DNA from: Anisakis pegreffii | Taxonomy: Eukaryota > Nematoda > Chromadorea > Rhabditida > Anisakidae | NCBI GenBank assembly: GCA_035041965.1 | Contig: JAPYMA010000714.1 | Location: 1-64,000, forward strand | Direction of reading: 5' to 3' | DNA: 64,000 bases | The notes under the pieces: model-generated | What the model saw: only the letters and a program-made list of their open reading frames with translations | Database searches by the model: none | Told to the model about the DNA's origin: nothing | In this document: positions 11,501-25,906 of the stretch, piece after piece | How positions within the stretch are numbered: the first letter of the stretch is position 1 | Layout: each line of letters starts with the position of its first letter | Program-made: the position numbers and the translations under genes

Positions 11501-14500
11501 TAACTTTGAAAATATCTCAACTAGATGTTTTAAATGGTGGTTCGTGTTGCTCACTGTGATAAGATTGATAATAGTCATGCGCATGATAATATCTGATATC
11601 GCTTCACATAATGGAAAAAGACATGAACCCATTCTGAAGATACACCTTAAGGGTGTGATAAGGATCGATTGACTGATCAAATTAGTCAAAACATTCGGAT
11701 GAGTGACATTTGAGCAAATTGCGACAAAATCATGTCAACATAATTAAAATTTAACAGTGTTTGATTGAAATTTGAAGACATTTCCTGATAGGAATTGATT
11801 CACGAGTGATTTGGTCGCTATGAATGTTTTGGAAATAGCATAATCTTTTGGGGATATTCTAATTTCAGAAGATCGGACACACTGTCTTTAATATCACTGT
11901 CATCTTTTCCCACTGCAATTTCAGAAACGACTGATAGTGAATAAAGCGTGCGATCTAAAGTTTAAGATTCAGAAATCACATTAATATAGCCAGGATTTTT
12001 TCCAGAGGGAGATGGGGCATAAAATGTTCTGGTCCAAAAAAATGCTAAACCTATCTAACAGACGATGCGTTTAGTATCAAAAGGCAGTAATGCGCTATAC
12101 TGATCAATTCTTGCTTGTTGACTATAAGTTGACATCCGCTTCGTTCAAAGCAAACGAATGCACCTAATTGCTTAATAATCAATCTCTTGACGGTGATAGG
12201 AAATATCTTCGACAAACATTATCATCAAAGGAATAGATGAGAAATTGATCAAAATCAAGTTAAATTCCAATGCCAATTATTCAACAAAACTATTCATTGA
12301 TTGTTACCGTGAAATTATCAACCGAAATAATCTGAAAAGACGGACGTTCTTTGAGAATACGATCAGATGAATGTTGAGTCTGATGGAAACGAGTTATTTC
12401 AGTGTTTGTTCGATGTTCTTTTGATGGATGCACTCATCACATTTAGATAAACGATCGATGATACGTTTTACCTTACTTACCTTTATTTTGACTCAATTTA
12501 CCGCTTCTTCAAGGATTCAGAATAACTGATTAAAATCAATTGAAATCATCATTCTGAGATCCTTTATTGTGCTTCTATCGAATAAAATTCATCGCTTCCA
12601 GGGGATAGCAAAGTTATTTTTACATATAATTGGTTTATCCGAAATCTGTTGAAGCTGATTTTGCGATCGATTCACAGTATAATCTCTCTTTCCAAACAAA
12701 CTATTTACCGAAGAATTTCATCTAACCAACTATGATTATTTTGCCTAATATCTCAGCTAATACCGGATAAGGATGGATTAAGCAGATAGATAATCTACTT
12801 GAAGAATACCAACCTTTGTTAAAACTTCTTTCTGATCATATGAAAAGCATGGCTGTATACCTACAAATGTATTGTTTGTTCTACTGTGCGCAGTCTATAA
12901 TACATCCTATAGGCCTATTGGAACATATGTTGTAAACTATAATTTAGTAATGTGTAAATTGTGGATGAAAGGAGAAGAAGCTTGTTCTAGAGCAATAACA
13001 ATTACTGTTATTGCTTATTACTACAACGTCGAGTTTAATAATCGCAAGAAGCGCTTGTGCTAGATGACAGAAAAGATTTACTAACAAACGGGGTGAAAGG
13101 TTAAGCGGTAAGCTTGCAAGTGATTCGCTTCTCAATAGCGCGTTTCTAACGAGCCAATGACATCACAAGAACATCAGAACATTAGTGTTTAACAATCACG
13201 AATGACACCTAAATCAACATTCTCATCGTCCAGCGTATCATCCGATCTTCTCATTACTTCATATCTGACCCGATTGAATCCAATCGAACGGTGCACTTCA
13301 CGAAATACGTTTAATCTCACCGACGAATCACTTTTTAATGATGATCATACCACCTTTTATAGAGCTATTTGCTTTGAGTAAATCTTTTGAACGTAGAACA
13401 GCTGCTTTTTTAGCTTTTTAGTGATACTTTTTCAGTGAATTTGATCGTGGTTGTACTGTGGAAGAGGTAAATTTTAATCAGTGAAGAGAAGCAGCGGAAA
13501 TTATATTTTTATGAAATTCAAGCAAGATTTGAGTTGATGGTTTGGGGGAAAGATACTATGATGAATTTTCAGTTGCATATGAGTTTAAATTAATATTTTG
13601 GTCACTTTAATGTTGAGATAAGAACACTGAAAAAATTCACATGAATAGTTCAGCATACAAATGTAGATCATAAACTGTTGCCTCGAGTATCTTCGTTATT
13701 CTTTCTGATACCTTCATTTAAAGAATTTTTTCGAAAAGAATTATTTTTTCCTTTTGAAGAACTCAAAACCATGACCTATGAGCGCTTTTCTAGAACTTTT
13801 CAATAGATGTGTTAGTACAAATTGTATTTTGCTAGGAATGGGTCAATCGAAGACAGCTGAAATGAAAAATTTTATCTACATATCTAAGGCAAGATTCGGA
13901 TAAGATGAAAAAACGAGTCGGCTCATGAGAACTAGAACAAGAAATTAGAAGTATTAGTCGTATAATTAGTTGAGAGAGATTCCATTACTGATACGCAATG
14001 ACCTTTATGGGAAGCAGGTGTCGTTTTGGCCGTTTACAATTGAGTGTGATAAAAGAGTTCGAATGTGATCAGCAAAAAAAAAAACGATCGGAAATCATTT
14101 CGCACCGACTGATCGTATCATTCGCGTAACGCCTTTCAATCTTCTCTTATCGCCATCTCAAATGATTCTTCACATAACTCTTTCAAGTTGACTACACAAA
14201 CAAATGTTCGTCATACGAACTGATCGTATATTATCCGATCATTGTAACTACTAATAATACCTCATTCAAGAAACATCGTAAATCGTTACCACTTTACGCA
14301 TTCAACCCATAACATTTCTGAATTAATGACTCAGCTAATTGCCAATGAAGGGAGTGGGTACGAATTCGAGAATTCGCGTGATATTTGACATTTGGCACAT
14401 TCTTATTCAGATAGCAGAATGTTTAAAGAAAAGGCAACTCTTCAATGTCCGCGACTCATTTTAAAGCTTACCGTTTGTCATAATTTATTCATTAAAGGCG

Positions 14501-16730
14501 AAATCAGTGAGAATTTCGAGATTTCATAACTTACATAAATTCGGATTTAAATTTCGTAAACTATTTAGCCACTGATGGGATGAAATCACGAAGAATCTTT
14601 GGCATTTTGTGGAAAAACAACACGTCGATCGTCGACTGGTGATCACACTGAAAAGATTTATGATTTCATTAAATATAACAGGATGAGTTTAGTCTCCGAT
14701 GAAAATGAGTTGCAATTGGACAAAAAGTCTGTAAATGGGGAGAAATTATTGAAATATCTGACCCAGCTGTAATTTCCAAAATTGGAAAATACGAGTAGCA
14801 GGGAAGGCATCATAAATGTTTGAAGAAAAGAGATCGTGGCTTGTTGTTGTTGTTGTGAAATTTCAATTGAAATGTGAGAAAATTATGCTGTGCTCAAATA
14901 GCAAAATTTTGCTGAGACTGAAGAAGTCAGCCTCAATTTTGTGCTGAAGGGACTATATTCGTGTAGATTTTCACCGAAGTACTAATAGTGATAATATTAC
15001 CAACAATAACGCATAATGAAGAGTGTTACATAATGAGATGTGATGGATGTGCGATGAGATAATGAATATAATCGGTTCGGTGATAATCTTCTTCCGCATA
15101 CAGATGCTAGTAAGCAGCATCCAATCCACACCTCATTATGGTAGGAATCAGTGAAATTTGATATGCTTGTTATTACGACTGCAGCTTTAGACTGATCATT
15201 AAGAGTGCCAGTGAAAGATGATAATGTGCTTGGAGATGGCCAAAAATTGCGCATTAGTTCTCACTTAGATCGCTTATTTGACCAACGTCTCAATTGTTCG
15301 AATTCCGTAAGAGCGAAGAGGAATCGGAATTAATGCTTGTGTGCTACTCTATCAACGCAGTGCTTCTTTGTAGAGGTAACACAGAAAGAATGTACATTAG
15401 CTTTACCCATGAGCCGAATTAAGGCCGCATTTTTGGATTTGATAGAACATAATGAATGCTGCTAATTGTCGGGTTTCGGTCAGTTTAAGAAATCTTGAAC
15501 GTTCCGATTGGCTACGAATGGATTCAAGGAAATGAACATGCGCTGCAACTCGGATAGCATCACTCACTCGAAGATAAGTCCAAAAACAAGATTGTATATA
15601 AAACGCTTTCGAAATTATCTCATCGTCAGTAAATCTACTAGTATTCAGAACAAAAGATTTGCACATTCCTCGAAACAATTCTTCATCTTTGATAGTTTGA
15701 TTAAAAATATTTTGATTGTTTCATTGCGTCGATCTATGCAGAATTGGCATTTCGAAAAATTTCACACGTTACACGTGATCAGTTTTATCAATTCAAGGTG
15801 AAATAGAGTCCAAGAAATCATCAACTGAACGACAGATCGTGATTTTGTAATCGAAGGAATGAAACTGTCGAGAAAAATATGTTAAGGAAATAAGTAGAGT
15901 GATTTAATTTCCGGTGACTATCTCATCATTTTATGGTTTTCATGTTCCAGCATGATTTGATCGGTGAGATGTCGGCAATCTATGAAACAGTCAGAGTAGG
16001 ATTTTGACGAACATTGGGCTTGAATTCAAGTGTTAGCTGTTTTCTTGTTTCTCAATAATCTGTTGCTCAATAATCCTCAATAATTCGATTGAATCAGTTG
16101 CATCACCGCTCTACGGTATGGTGGCGAAATGCAAGCAAGCGATAACGCCGTTGGCAACCTGGCTAAAACATGGCTTATTGTGAAATTGAAAATTTTGAAA
16201 TGAATTCACTTTTGATCTACTTTTGTGAAGTTGTCTAATGAGAATTTACGAATGTTCGGTTTCTTTTTTTATCAGCTGAATGTAAGCTGATACGAAGAGT
16301 TTTTTTCGGAAAAGTAGATGGAAGATCTTTTTTCTGCATTTGATTTTTTTGTTATTTTTTCATTTTTTTTTTATTTTTTTTCGATTTTTTGTCATTTATT
16401 CAATTGTTTCAGTATTTTTTTTGATTCAATTTTTAAATTGTTGGATGTATATCTAAATATGCGTATTCGGAGTTGCCCAATTGAACATTTATTTCGTCTC
16501 GTATTGTGAATTTCTCATCGTTGTTTTTTTTGACGTCCTGTTTCTTATTGTTCTAACCATATTTACTTCCATTTATATTATTACTAGTTATCATTGACTT
16601 AACCATACGCAGTTTTTGTATCTATCGTTCAGTTATCCACTGCTAGGTATTGTGCAGTTAGCAACTTCTTTGTCTTTTGAAGTATCTATTGACGATGTTT
16701 TTTTTTTTCAGATATGTTTGTGGAAACAAA

Positions 16731-19700
16731 ATGCAAAATTTGAAACTGAAAGATGAGGATGATTGGTATGCTACCAAAGAATTTGATGCGATCGTGTGTA
16801 GTTGTAGCAGTAAAAATGCGGCGATGACTGAGACGATATATTCGCCTCAGTTTGGTGAATTAAAAAACGAGAAGTATGTGATTGTGTCCGGAACGCAGAT
16901 TCGTCCAAGTGAAGGCAAATCGTGCAAGTTCACAACTCATTATGAGGTTGAATCTAAATTTTCTGTGTTTGTTTATTACTGAAATGAAAAACACGTTTTG
17001 CAAATGTCACTCAAATGAATTACAGTTTAGATTTAGGCGCTGGTCCATTTTACGATTCGTTTAGATCACTAGGTTTCACCAGTGTTTTTCATTTCATCGT
17101 TGCATTGTAAGGATCGTAAGAGATTAACACTCGGTCTGATGAGCTGAAAGATTAGTGGTAGGAATATTTCGGATCCAGTAACAACTGAAATGAATATGGT
17201 TACAGGATGACAAATGGCACATTGATGCTATCAGAATGTTGTATTCACCACGATTGCAGATTAAACAATCGGCTGAATGTTGCGTTCTGAAAGGTACTTT
17301 TTATTGGCTTCATTGTTTTGATTCTCATGGTTTTGCTTGGTTTTCGAACATGATTCTGCAAATTTAACTAAAATGCCAAAGAAGTCGCATTAGAAACTAG
17401 TTTAAAAGTCAGTATGAAAATGTACTTGCGTGTTGAAGGTTGTGCGGTAGTTTTGGGCGTTTACGACAATCATGCATGGTTGTGGAACGATACACTGGGC
17501 AGGATTCGAACGAGGCCAAATCGAGACGTAAGGCTGACACCGCTGATGTGTGTACGTTTCGAGGCAGTAAAATGCTTGAGTGCAGAATCATCGGTTCGTT
17601 ACGAGGTGAACCAACTTCGTTCATTTATGAGATTTGTTTTGCGAAAAGATGCAAAAATTTGACGAATGATAATATTCAACATTGAAGCATTTTGGTACAT
17701 TTGTTGAAGCATGCTTGAAATGACGGTGTTCTAAGCATGTTTCATTGGTTGGTCACAAATGCCCTTACCGTAACAAAGAAATCTATGGATCCTGCATCGA
17801 CTCCCTATTCTCACCAAAAGTAGATTTTCCATAGTATACCTGTAGAAAACTGAAATGTTTTCAATTGCTAAGTGCGATATTTGGCGCACCACATACAGTC
17901 ATATAAGGAATCGTGATAATGTGGTTGTAGTATTGCATTATAGGCGGAAAATGTGTGGGTAAAAGACGGGGATATATTCCAATCAGAAATTTTACAATTC
18001 AAAAGAAACGTTCTCATTGAAGCGAACGGTATCGCACGGATTGATGGTACATTTTTGTTTTCGTTTTTTTTTTGATAATTATCCTTATATGAACTTGAAA
18101 TTCTTGTGTAGCTGAGAAATAAATGAGTGTGATTGCTTCTTATTTCTTAACGTTTTTGGAGATGACAGTGAAGTTCTGTTATTGGATGATAGGCCTGCAG
18201 AAGGTGCATTCAGTCGTGGTGCACAGTTGCTGCCTGTTCAGAGTAAAGCTTCGCTTCTTTATTATAAGCAATATAACAATAATGGTATTGAAATGGTATC
18301 CGTGTTCGTAACGCAGGACGAAGAAATTTTTCAGGGAATTGTAAGAACTTCGCTCATCTATGTATTTTTTCTTTCTTCCTGTTCATACATTCATGAATTT
18401 CTGCATTTTATTCACGGATTGTTTCGTATGTTTAGTTTGTGTTGTTGATTAATTCGTTCACTCATCATAAGTCGAAGACATCTTTATTACTAATCTCGAG
18501 ATTTTTGTTAGAGAACATTCGTTTTGATGGATGAATAAATAAATACCTGATAGTGAGATAAATTGATTTTGCTTACTTTCGACTTCAGTTCATCAAATGA
18601 TGTCGATCATATTTAGAATGAGGGATTCTTCTCAACAGAGCGTCGTTATTGTGAATTGCAGTTCTTTCAGCTCGAAGATAGCTCAAAAGGTTTTGTGATA
18701 TTTTTTGGAATTTTCTTTATGCAAATAACAAAAACTTCGTTGATGGTTGCTGAAGCGAATGTGAGGGTAACGCTGCATCCGAAATTGTCGAAGGCGACCT
18801 GGTTTCGCCTTTAGATAGTGTGAATAAGGAGATTATATGGGTAGATTAAGTAATAATAATAGAGCCGTAAAACGATAACTGTTGATGAAAGAAGAAGGAA
18901 AATAGGCGCAAAGTTTTAATTTGGAAGGTTCCTAATGAAGAAGAGAACTGATGCTATAATATTTATCGAAATGATGATGTTGGATTGAAATTTGAATTGC
19001 ATTGCATGTTTGTTACAGGAGAAAGGGATCAAAACGTGTTGATATTCCAATTTTCGCCTTCAGATTTTGTGGATGATGTATGTTTAATGACTTTTGCTTA
19101 TTTCAAAATACCAATTATGCTTAACTATACTTATTTTGAAATTTCACTATTTTACTTTCTAATTCAAAAAAGTCATTTTTTGTGATTACAGATTGAAAGG
19201 ACTGCTGAAATGTACGAAAATGATGATGCTGAACGCAAAACTGCTAGAAGTGTGGTGGAAGCTGTTGCAGCAATTGATATGGCAAATAAAAAAGTGAAAG
19301 ATTCGCGGATATCACGTGGAAGAGAAGACGTTTTTAAAAGAGCCTTCAAATTCAGATCAGCTAGTTACGAGGAAACGAAACGTTCTTCGACGATAGTTGA
19401 GAAGCGGAGGAATTCAGAATCAGACAAACTCAGTAGTGCAGAATCTCATAGTGTTGGCGCGAGCATATTTGATGAACATCCCATTAAAGTGATTGCCGAT
19501 ACATTAGTAAAGGATACGCAGAATCTGGTTGCTGAAAATGTTCAGCTTTCAAAGGAAACAGAGACAATCACGAGTGAACAACGGAATTTTGAGAATAAAT
19601 CAGACGGCAACCAAGGCGAACCAAACTCAAGCCATATAAATCAATCTGAATCAAACCATAAGCAAGGCGATTCTGAACCGGAATTAAGGGATAAACAAAA

Positions 19701-22700
19701 TGGATCTAAGTCTAGATCAAGCAACAACAGCAGTCAGACAAGTGAGTACGATATTATTGGAGTATCTAATGGCACTGTTGGCAGTGATACACATCCTCTT
19801 AGTGACAGAGCAAGTTGCTCTACGGCTATGTCACATCAACTTGATTTCGATACGGAACATCCAGAAGTTAATCGTGAAAACGACGACGAGGATGATGATG
19901 TATTTCAATCGGATGATGCGATTCTTCTTGAAGAAAAAGATCAAGATTCTGAGAGTTCAAGCCAGATGCAGATTCATCCATTAATGATTACAGCTGATCG
20001 TTATGATGTGAGTAATTCTGATGTTAAACGAAAGGATTTGTTCAGTCGATTCGTCAATGTTGTTGACTTGAAGGCAAAAAGAATTTTGCCCTCATGTTTT
20101 GCCTTGAAGAGAACCAATTCTTCGAACGTTGTTTTTGATAGTATGAAGGTGATAGGCAAGAAAGCGAAATCGGAGACAAATCTTCTACACGAAAATAACA
20201 ATGACGAACCCCTTAAGAGAAGGATTCGTGCAAACAGTCTGCCGATAAGTTCAACGCAGATATGGATTCCTACGTCGGTGCGTCCAGGTAGTCATCATAG
20301 TGAAAATGACTCTGATGCGGAGCAAAAGGATTCGTTTGATGCACTTCCAATTGCTGATGATTTGGAGACTGAGATCGTTCTGCCATCAATTTGTGCTGTT
20401 ATGGGAACAGATTCTTCCGTTGATATTGCCACCAGTATGGAACAAATAAACATAGAAGTAGGTCTGGAAATTAATGATCTGTTAAAAGGCGATGGGAAAG
20501 AATCCAATGAGCAAATAAACGATACGAACAATCCACAAAATCAACCTGAGGAATGTTCACTACATGAAAAGATTGATCCGACGGTGTCGTCAACTGCATT
20601 AATCGGTCCCGAATTAATGCCAGAGAATGTTTCTGACGTGAATCTGTCGAGTACTATCGAACAAAGGCGAATCGAAGTGAGCAATGCCGAAGAATTGATT
20701 GCCAGGACGGATGAACGACAGAATTTTGCGGATGATAATATGTTGTCAGAAATGGGTACGTATGATAATCTGATGAAGAGTGTAGGAACATCGAAAACCA
20801 TTAAAATGAATGAAAATGTGAGTTAGAAATTCATTGAATGGTTTCACTTATTGGTACAGTACAATAATAGAGCAGCAATGAATTCAACCCATCCGTCGGT
20901 GATATTTTTAGTTGTTCGTTTGGATTGATTGAAACGTCTGAAGAAAGAAATATTCTTTGAACTACCGATCATAGATTCCGAGAAGAATGCGTTCAAGAGC
21001 TGCGATCGTTTTTTTAAATGTTCTCTTTGGTTCCAGGCGGACGAAAAAACCTCGATCAGATTCGAAGTGCTAGAGGTGGTAAAAGATATTGAAAACGACT
21101 CACTCTCATCCGCATCGTTTGATTCGGATCTGTTTGATGACGATTTCATCATTGAATATCGACTGGAAAGACTTGATATCAGTGTAGGTTTTGTGTGCTG
21201 ATTTTTGAAACTTACCACTTACATCAACAAACGTCATCCACTTGTTGAACGGCTTACAGCGAGCATAATTTATTGTCTTCTTTCCCGATCGTCTCCGACA
21301 GCATTCTCATCCTATTTCAATATCTGCTCAGAAATCATTTTGATATCAATAGCCGATTGAAGATACGGCAAAAAATTGTTATGCACAACGAGTAAAATGC
21401 TGATAAAATCGGTGAATGTTTTCGAACGAATTTGGTTGGAAACAGAACAATAAAGGTTCGCTCACAGGCCGTGCGCAATTTCGCCTCTACTTCAACGCAC
21501 ATAAGCGATGATGTTTCTGGTTGAGATGAAGCATGTGCAAAGTGTTTTACTTATGCAAAGAAAACGATTGCTTTAATGGAACAAACAGATTCGATCATCA
21601 AACAGATTCGTATTTCCTGATCATTAGAACAGCTCTCGTTGTGAAGGGAAAAGCTATGAGAAGGCAATACAAAGAATTTCGTATTGTAAGCGTTTTTGCA
21701 TAAGCAATGTATCGTTGGTGCATGAGACGGTTGCTGTGAAGAGCATAACTCCAATTTGAAATTAGTTACTGTTTCGCCTATTTTTTGCGATTACTCATCG
21801 TTTCATGTGTTTTGAATTCGTTTTTGCCTTTCTGGTTGGCTGATTGTACATAAACGAAATTTCTGTTCTCTTCCGATCCGAAACATTTGCATTCATTCGA
21901 CATGCTTCAGTGCTTTGTGAAAACCAGTCGAGAAATACCCAAACTCGTAAGGTTTTATTTCGGTGAACGCATTCATTCTCTGTTTGTTGTTATTTCACTC
22001 GAATGAGAATTGTCGTTGTTGCATGCTGCATGCGAAAGGAATGCCGTTGTTCATGTGAAAACGACGATAATACGCGAATTACTGTAAGCTTGTAAAAATC
22101 CTATAGATATCGATTCCTCCGATCAAATTCTTTTTCTTTTGATTTATCAGCGGTCTGAGAATGCGACGAAACATTTTCCGTTCGTTTCTTTAACGTCTCA
22201 TGACGTATATTATGTTGAGAACGTCAATGTTGAGTATAAATAAATAAATGGGAAAGTAACCAGCGAGCATTTATTAAAATCAAATTCCTTACCGTGATCT
22301 GCATGGTTTTTGCTGTTTGGATTGACAGTTTGATAATTCGGAGATAGGACTGATTTTTGTGAGCAAATATTACGAGTACATAACGTTGCAAGATGATGGT
22401 TTTGTCTGAATGCATCGAGTGCATGCTGCGTTTCTGTGGTGCTTTGTAGTGCGTTACGCCTGGATGCTTATCGATGATTAATATGTTAGAATATGAATTG
22501 CGTTTGAACGATGAATTCGATACGTTCGTTTGATAAGAACTGATAAAAGTGTTGTTGCGTATCAGTCATTGAATCGTTATTGGCGTTCCTTGTTAGTCGA
22601 TCGAATAAACGTACGTTTTGAAATTATGAATTATTTAGTAAATTATTCAAAATTTTAAGATTTCTTGTGCTAGTCGGTGATTGAAAGAAAGCAATTTGCA

Positions 22701-25700
22701 TCGGTGCATTGAGTAGATTGGATACTGGAAATTTATTTGATAGTAGAAACATTTCGACTTCAACAAAAGAACTACCGCGTTGTGTGTGCGTGTATGTATT
22801 GAACCGCTGTATAGTTGAATTGTTTGATTGTATCGAAATGTGGTTCAAGTTCGCCCGCATATTTCAGTCTGGAAAAGTAAACTTTCTATAAACATTCGTA
22901 GTGCGCAAATCTTCTCATATTTATGCTTTCGTTTGCTTCTTTAAATGAAATGCGTCGAATTCTTATGAGTGTGTAATCATCGGAGGACATATGTTTGAGC
23001 TTTTTTTTGGGGGAGAGGAACTTTCTGAAGCAGAAAATTATTTGAGAGAATATCCAGTGTGAATAATGTGATAGTATCTTGTCTACAGGCAATAATCGAC
23101 GGTAGTCATTCACAAGTTGAACGAGACGAAAGATCGTTAGCTGCGAGCATTAAGCAGTTGGTTGAAGGGTTCAGAACTGTGTCGAGTTGTCTTGGCTCAG
23201 ATTCTTCGATTCCGTCATCTTTGTACGGCACAACTGTGGATTCAAACGGATACGAGGTTTCTTGCAATGCTTCAGTTTTATCAATTATTTTGGCTGTTTT
23301 GCTCATAGACACACACTTAAGTTGTTCCATATTCTGAGGTGGTTTTGTTTCAAATAGTTCTTGAATTGGAAGGAGCATTCCTTCGTGAATGCGTCTGAAG
23401 GTGTTACCCTTTGCAATGGTTGTTTATAAATTCTCGAAACATGCGAAAAATTGGTGAGGGATTAAAAAGTACTTGTCAAGCGTTTTTTTAAATTTGCTTT
23501 TGCTATTGTATGAAAAGGCGATTTCATCGTAGACATAACAAAGGCTTAATGAACAGACGAAAACTACAAAAGAGGAAGAGGATGGTACGATGAAAGAAGT
23601 GGGGAAAATCAGGGGAAAAAGATCCAGGGATGGGGAGAGAAGGAAGAAAGAGTTAACATAGAAAAATGCGTCCCAAAATTTCGATATTTCTATAGACCAG
23701 ACCGTTTTCTACGTCCTCCTAAAAAAATGCTGGTTGCGCCAACGAATTTCACTAACGCAGAAGTACATTAGTCTATGATTAGTAACTCATGATAAGGGAA
23801 TATTTTATTGTACGGCCTAGGCTGATTGCGTTCCGATTCAGCTCACTCAGTCGCTAGCTGATTCCGCAGCAAATGAGGCAAAACTTTATCACAGTGCTGG
23901 TGCGAAGAGAACATGACGATTTTGGGAATGTTGCCTTCCTAAATTAAACGAAGTAAAAAATTCAATGGTTTCTAACCACATTTGCGTGTGATTTTGAGTT
24001 CATTTTGTTTATTTGTGGTTATTCATTTGTTTATTCGTTCATCTTCGATGCCTACGATTATGTGACAACCAAAGCATTTTCTTATCGTATCTGTAGGAAA
24101 GCGATTCGGAATATTGCGCTGACGAAATGTTATCAAAACCGATTGATAATAATAAGAAAGTATTCCGGCATGTTTCTAGAAACGTTCCAAAAGTGTCAAG
24201 TCCAACGGAATCTTCAAAAATGAAAGTGAGAGAGCTCATTCGAATAATACGATAAGACTGAAATTTACCATGCTTCGTCGTCTAATTTTCTCTTCTTCTA
24301 AAAACTCACTGAAATCTAATTTCACCGATTTTTTGGTTTGCAATTGTCATTGACTATTAGAACTAACAATTTTTTTTCTGATAGAATTTTAGAAATTGGA
24401 GTATTCCAGAAGTAAAATGATACATTTCAATTGTTGAACGTTGATTTGAAGTAAAGGCCGGAAGATTTTACACAGTTTGAAAGGAATGAAAGAGAAAGAT
24501 TATTTTTTGAGAGTGATAAATCGATTGGTTGGGATCACGTTATGGAATCCTCCGAATGGAAGCAAGCAAAAAATTTGATCGACGCGCAAACATCGTAATA
24601 AATTTTTGTTAAAATTCACTGTTTCGTTAAAATCTTTTCCATTTCGATTTGACCGAAGGGAATTTATTCGTTTGTTGACGCTGATAATGAACATTTTCAT
24701 TTGTGTTTTGAATCCGAACTTCAAATGCTTTTCTGTTTTGCAGTGCTGTTGACGATCTTCTCTTGAAGCCACTCAGATCATTCCAATTTGATGAGAGTTT
24801 GAATCCAGATGAGGTTTGCTGCATTTTTGGCTTCTATCTGTATGTCCTAACCACTTTCGCCTTCTGCAAATTGCTTGATGAAATTGGCTGTGATGATAAT
24901 TCGATGTTAGAAATGTCGATAATGTTTCTTCTCCGTCCAGAATAATTTAAATATTATAGTAGCAATTGGTTTTTTTTAAAGTAGTGAAAAGTGATTATCA
25001 CAACCGATTTTTGTTGCCTTTCAATAGCACTGTAATTTCTGCAATGAAATGATGTTTTACTGTTGCTGTGTTCAGATGAAACATACGACAATTGCGGTGA
25101 ATGAATTCCTAAGCGAACTGCTTGTTTGTACGGATATCTGCCGACATATCGTCAACACAGGAAATGGTTCGTCTTTGACTCTTCCATGAATCGTAATCAT
25201 TTCATTGCTCTCTTATTCCTCCTCCTCCCCCCCCTCCCTATCCCCTTTGGAGGGAATTGGCTTAGGCTCACAATTCAGAAAATATTCTCGTCATAGGAAG
25301 TGATCGCTGTCTAAACAGTCGTCAGTGATCTGGTAATAAGAATATCAGATTACAGGCTGGTAAGCAAATTGAATTGCACGACCGGATAGTACTTGAATTT
25401 TGAAGCGGTTTTTCAGGAGGACCTTATTTGATGGCTTCAATAAGTGCTTACCTCAGTGGCCATTTGGTGTCATTGAAAGAATTTTTCGATGCGCTCGAAG
25501 TTGAATCCAGTTCCAGTGTTCAATTGAAGTGCAATGTGAGTTGTTGTGACGCCTCTATGAAATATTTTCTCCGTTTTGTTTTTGCGATCGTTTGTTGAAA
25601 AGCTCGATGCCAAAAAATACGATGATTTGTTATTGAATATGTTATCTCGATGAGGAATTCTTAGTGGTGTGTTGCAGTTCTTTTTATGGATTATAGTGGA

Positions 25701-25906
25701 ACAGTGAGTGCGTGATATGTGCTTTGAAGTTTGCATTTCAGCATGGTGAACAAGAAGTTGGCGTATTGGGTAGAGTTATCTGTGAAACGTTATGCAAAAT
25801 GGTACCGGGTCTTATTGAAATGGCACACAAAAACTGCGCTTCTTTGTCTGTCAGCAAGTATCAAGATCGTTTGAGACCACTGATCAAAAAGTACCCAACG
25901 ACTTGA
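16731..25906 (+). CDS. Gene X: large multi-exon protein of unknown function
   Basis: Exons: 16731-16946, 17206-17293, 17394-17605, 17944-18046, 18162-18340, 18617-18689, 19019-19077, 19192-20817, 21037-21183, 23089-23256, 24097-24225, 24744-24813, 25076-25166, 25417-25535, 25742-25906. The first eleven join in phase to exactly 1000 codons. The join into exon 12 is out of phase by two bases, so a small exon between 24226 and 24743 is probably missed. The start is chosen because a T-rich TTTTTTTTCAG acceptor, possibly a trans-splice site, lies 21 bases upstream. Residues 1 to about 310 look beta-rich and modular, for example LRVEGCAVVLGVYDNHAWLW. Exon 8 (542 codons) is hydrophilic, rich in Ser, Asp, Glu and Asn, with basic RRNSES-type patches, so it is probably disordered. 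The C-terminal exons look helical and hydrophobic (CRHIVNTGNGG, CETLCKMVPGLIEMAHKNC) and end RPLIKKYPTT. I do not recognise the family. The N-terminal modules resemble those of gene Y next door. Confidence 0.72.

Larger units (their letters stand above)
1496..16730. other. Long AT-rich stretch with no supportable gene
   Basis: I found no chain of exons with consistent phase, no recognisable protein domain and no nuclear tRNA, rRNA or spliced-leader gene here. The longest open frame is 157 codons on the minus strand (4033-4506). It shows no family features and is probably fortuitous. The stretch just before gene X (16260-16420) is rich in T runs. Undetected short exons remain possible. Confidence 0.5.

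Noticed and set aside
17497..17520. GATTCGAAC motif resembling a tRNA T loop on the minus strand
   Set aside because: The flanking bases do not form a T stem or acceptor stem, and the segment is inside a coding exon of gene X.
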